From contig SLIY01000073.1 of assembly GCA_007135385.1 (NCBI GenBank), positions 1-14,086 of the forward strand: a DNA stretch of 14,086 nt. The letters run 5' to 3'. Origin of the DNA: Leptolyngbyaceae cyanobacterium CSSed165cm_216 (GTDB lineage: Bacteria > Cyanobacteriota > Cyanobacteriia > Phormidesmidales > Phormidesmidaceae). The position numbers and the translations under genes are program-made. This document shows, piece after piece, positions 12,928 to 14,086 of the stretch. Every line of letters begins with the position of its first letter. Positions within the stretch are counted from its first letter, which is position 1. The notes under the pieces were generated by a model. That model saw only the letters and a program-made list of their open reading frames with translations, searched no databases and was not told the DNA's origin.

Positions 12928-13911
12928 ATGCCCATCTACTACTTCTGGGGTGATGACGACTTTCAGCTACAGGCTGCGGTCAACGACTTGCGCCAAAACA
13001 CCCTTGCCGCCGACTGGGCTAGTTTTAACTACGATGTGATTGCTACAGATCAGCCCCATGATGCTACTCAGGGGTTAAATCAGGCCATGACCCCCCCCTT
13101 TGGTTTGGGGCAGCGGCTGGTGTGGCTGCAAAATACCCCCCTTGGTCAGCGCTGCCCGGAAGACCTGTTGGCCGAGTTTGAGCGTACCCTGCCAGCTCTA
13201 CCCGAGACAACGGTGCTCCTGCTGACTAGCCCCACCAAGCCGGATGGTCGGGCAAAGTTGACCAAACTGCTAAAAAAGTACGGTGAGATTCGAGAATTCA
13301 CCACGATTCCCCCCTGGAAAAGCGACCTGATTCGTCAGCAGGTGGCGGCGATCGCCCATAAACAGGGAGTCAGCCTGGCCCCTGAAACGGTGGATGTCCT
13401 CGCTGAGGCTGTGGGCAATGACACCCGTCAGCTCTATTTAGAGCTAGAAAAACTGGCCCTCTACTGGGATCAACCAGCCCAGCCCATTCCCCCAGAGGTG
13501 GCGACAAAGCTGGTGACCGTTTCCACCCAAACCAGCCTGAAGTTGGCGGCGGCAATTAAACAGGCCGATACTAGAACCGCCCTGACCCTGGTTGATGACC
13601 TACTCAACCGTAACGAGCCGGCCCTACGGATAGTAGCCACCCTGATTAGCCAATTTCGGCTTTGGCTCTGGATTAAACTGATGACTGAAATCCGCGGCCA
13701 GAGTGATACGGATATCGCGGCGGCGGCAGAGGTGGCTAACCCCAAGCGCATTTACTTTCTAAAGCAGGAGGTGCGATCGCTAACCCTACTAGCCCTGCAA
13801 CGAAGTTTACCTTTGCTATTAGAATTAGAATTTGGTTTAAAGTCTGGTAAAGATGAACGAGCGACACTACAGACCACAATAATTGAGCTTTGCCAAGGTT
13901 TTCAAGCCTAG
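12928..13911 (+). CDS. holA: DNA polymerase III subunit delta
   Basis: The delta subunit of the clamp loader opens the beta sliding clamp during chromosomal replication. The 327-residue product starts MPIYYFWGDDDFQLQAAV, typical of cyanobacterial HolA. It continues through an AAA+-like but ATPase-inactive domain (no Walker A motif) with VLLLTSPTKPDGRAKLTKLL (about 95-114), the helical lid region with LAEAVGNDTRQLYLELEKLALY (about 157-178), and the C-terminal collar domain with LRIVATLISQFRLWLWIK and ERATLQTTIIELCQGF. The length is usual for the family. It lies 33 bp after the CPBP gene, so co-transcription is possible, although no functional link is known. Confidence 0.93.
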   Translation: MPIYYFWGDDDFQLQAAVNDLRQNTLAADWASFNYDVIATDQPHDATQGLNQAMTPPFGLGQRLVWLQNTPLGQRCPEDLLAEFERTLPALPETTVLLLTSPTKPDGRAKLTKLLKKYGEIREFTTIPPWKSDLIRQQVAAIAHKQGVSLAPETVDVLAEAVGNDTRQLYLELEKLALYWDQPAQPIPPEVATKLVTVSTQTSLKLAAAIKQADTRTALTLVDDLLNRNEPALRIVATLISQFRLWLWIKLMTEIRGQSDTDIAAAAEVANPKRIYFLKQEVRSLTLLALQRSLPLLLELEFGLKSGKDERATLQTTIIELCQGFQA

Positions 13912-13927
13912 CGGGAATTATCCTTAG

Positions 13928-14047
13928 GGCCAGCGCTAGTGTTTAGCGATAGCCTTTGATCAAGTCAAGGGGAGGGCTCAGCCGCTTGCAGGGGAACTTA
14001 GGCTGACTACAATACATCCAGTAGTAAACGCAATCCAGTGGTCAGCC
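13928..14047 (+). other. Tail region with small hairpin and alternative inverted repeats
   Basis: Shortly after holA, CGCTA (13934-13938) and TAGCG (13944-13948) form a small hairpin within flanking GGC/GCC, a weak terminator candidate. Further on, TCAGCC (13978-13983) can pair with GGCTGA (14001-14006). GGCTGACTA (14001-14009) can instead pair with TGGTCAGCC (14039-14047), nine positions including one G-T pair. The middle arm is shared, so the two structures exclude each other. The ATG near 14074 runs into a stop after two codons, so no gene starts before the window ends. Confidence 0.4.
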
Positions 14048-14086
14048 AGCAACAACATAGATCGGCAGATCGACCATGGATTAACA

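Noticed and set aside
1..14086. Defence system, prophage or integrated element
   Set aside because: All identified genes are housekeeping or regulatory genes of cyanobacterial type. There is no transposase, integrase, toxin-antitoxin pair, CRISPR array or evident shift in base composition. The tRNA-Leu has no adjacent integrase.

Overview
The window is chromosomal DNA from an oxygenic cyanobacterium. It carries photosystem I genes (psaF, psaJ, psaL) and a cyanobacterial AbrB-type regulator (cyAbrB). It also has at least thirteen copies, counted by eye, of the octamer GCGATCGC (HIP1), which is typical of cyanobacterial genomes. The moderately GC-rich coding regions, the heptamer tandem repeats and the PSI gene order fit a Leptolyngbya-like or other filamentous/Chroococcidiopsis-type lineage, but the genus is inference.

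Layout. Bases 1-3982, plus strand: tRNA-Leu(CAG), a TrmH/SpoU-family RNA 2'-O-methyltransferase, dihydrolipoamide dehydrogenase (lpdA) with a perfect hairpin on its stop codon, indole-3-glycerol phosphate synthase (trpC), and a small cyanobacterial protein of unknown function. A 437-base gap follows, holding a REP-like palindrome and a strong terminator that faces the minus strand. Bases 4420-5848, minus strand: psaF, psaJ, psaL, reading right to left. psaF is divergent from tsaD (t6A tRNA modification) at 6031. Next on the plus strand come a lipoprotein with a CPHC thioredoxin fold, a second repeat block, and a CsoR/InrS-type metal-sensing repressor whose 5' end lies in heptamer repeats. A roadblock-like small protein is on the minus strand at 8292-8705. 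After a 616-base non-coding stretch the plus strand carries acetyl-CoA synthetase (acs), a Rho-independent terminator, cyAbrB overlapping a CPBP intramembrane protease gene, and holA (DNA polymerase III delta). The last 175 bases hold alternative inverted repeats but no gene start.

Most genes are housekeeping: tRNA and rRNA modification, central carbon metabolism (PDH E3, acetate activation), tryptophan synthesis, photosynthesis and replication. I see no defence system, prophage, transposase or CRISPR array. The items of most interest are the psaF-psaJ-psaL cluster with no psaI and a lengthened PsaL loop (a possible mark of non-trimeric photosystem I), the repeat families in intergenic and operon-internal positions, a metal sensor whose start codon appears to lie in a repeat, and a free-standing CPHC lipoprotein resembling the thioredoxin domain usually fused to VKOR.
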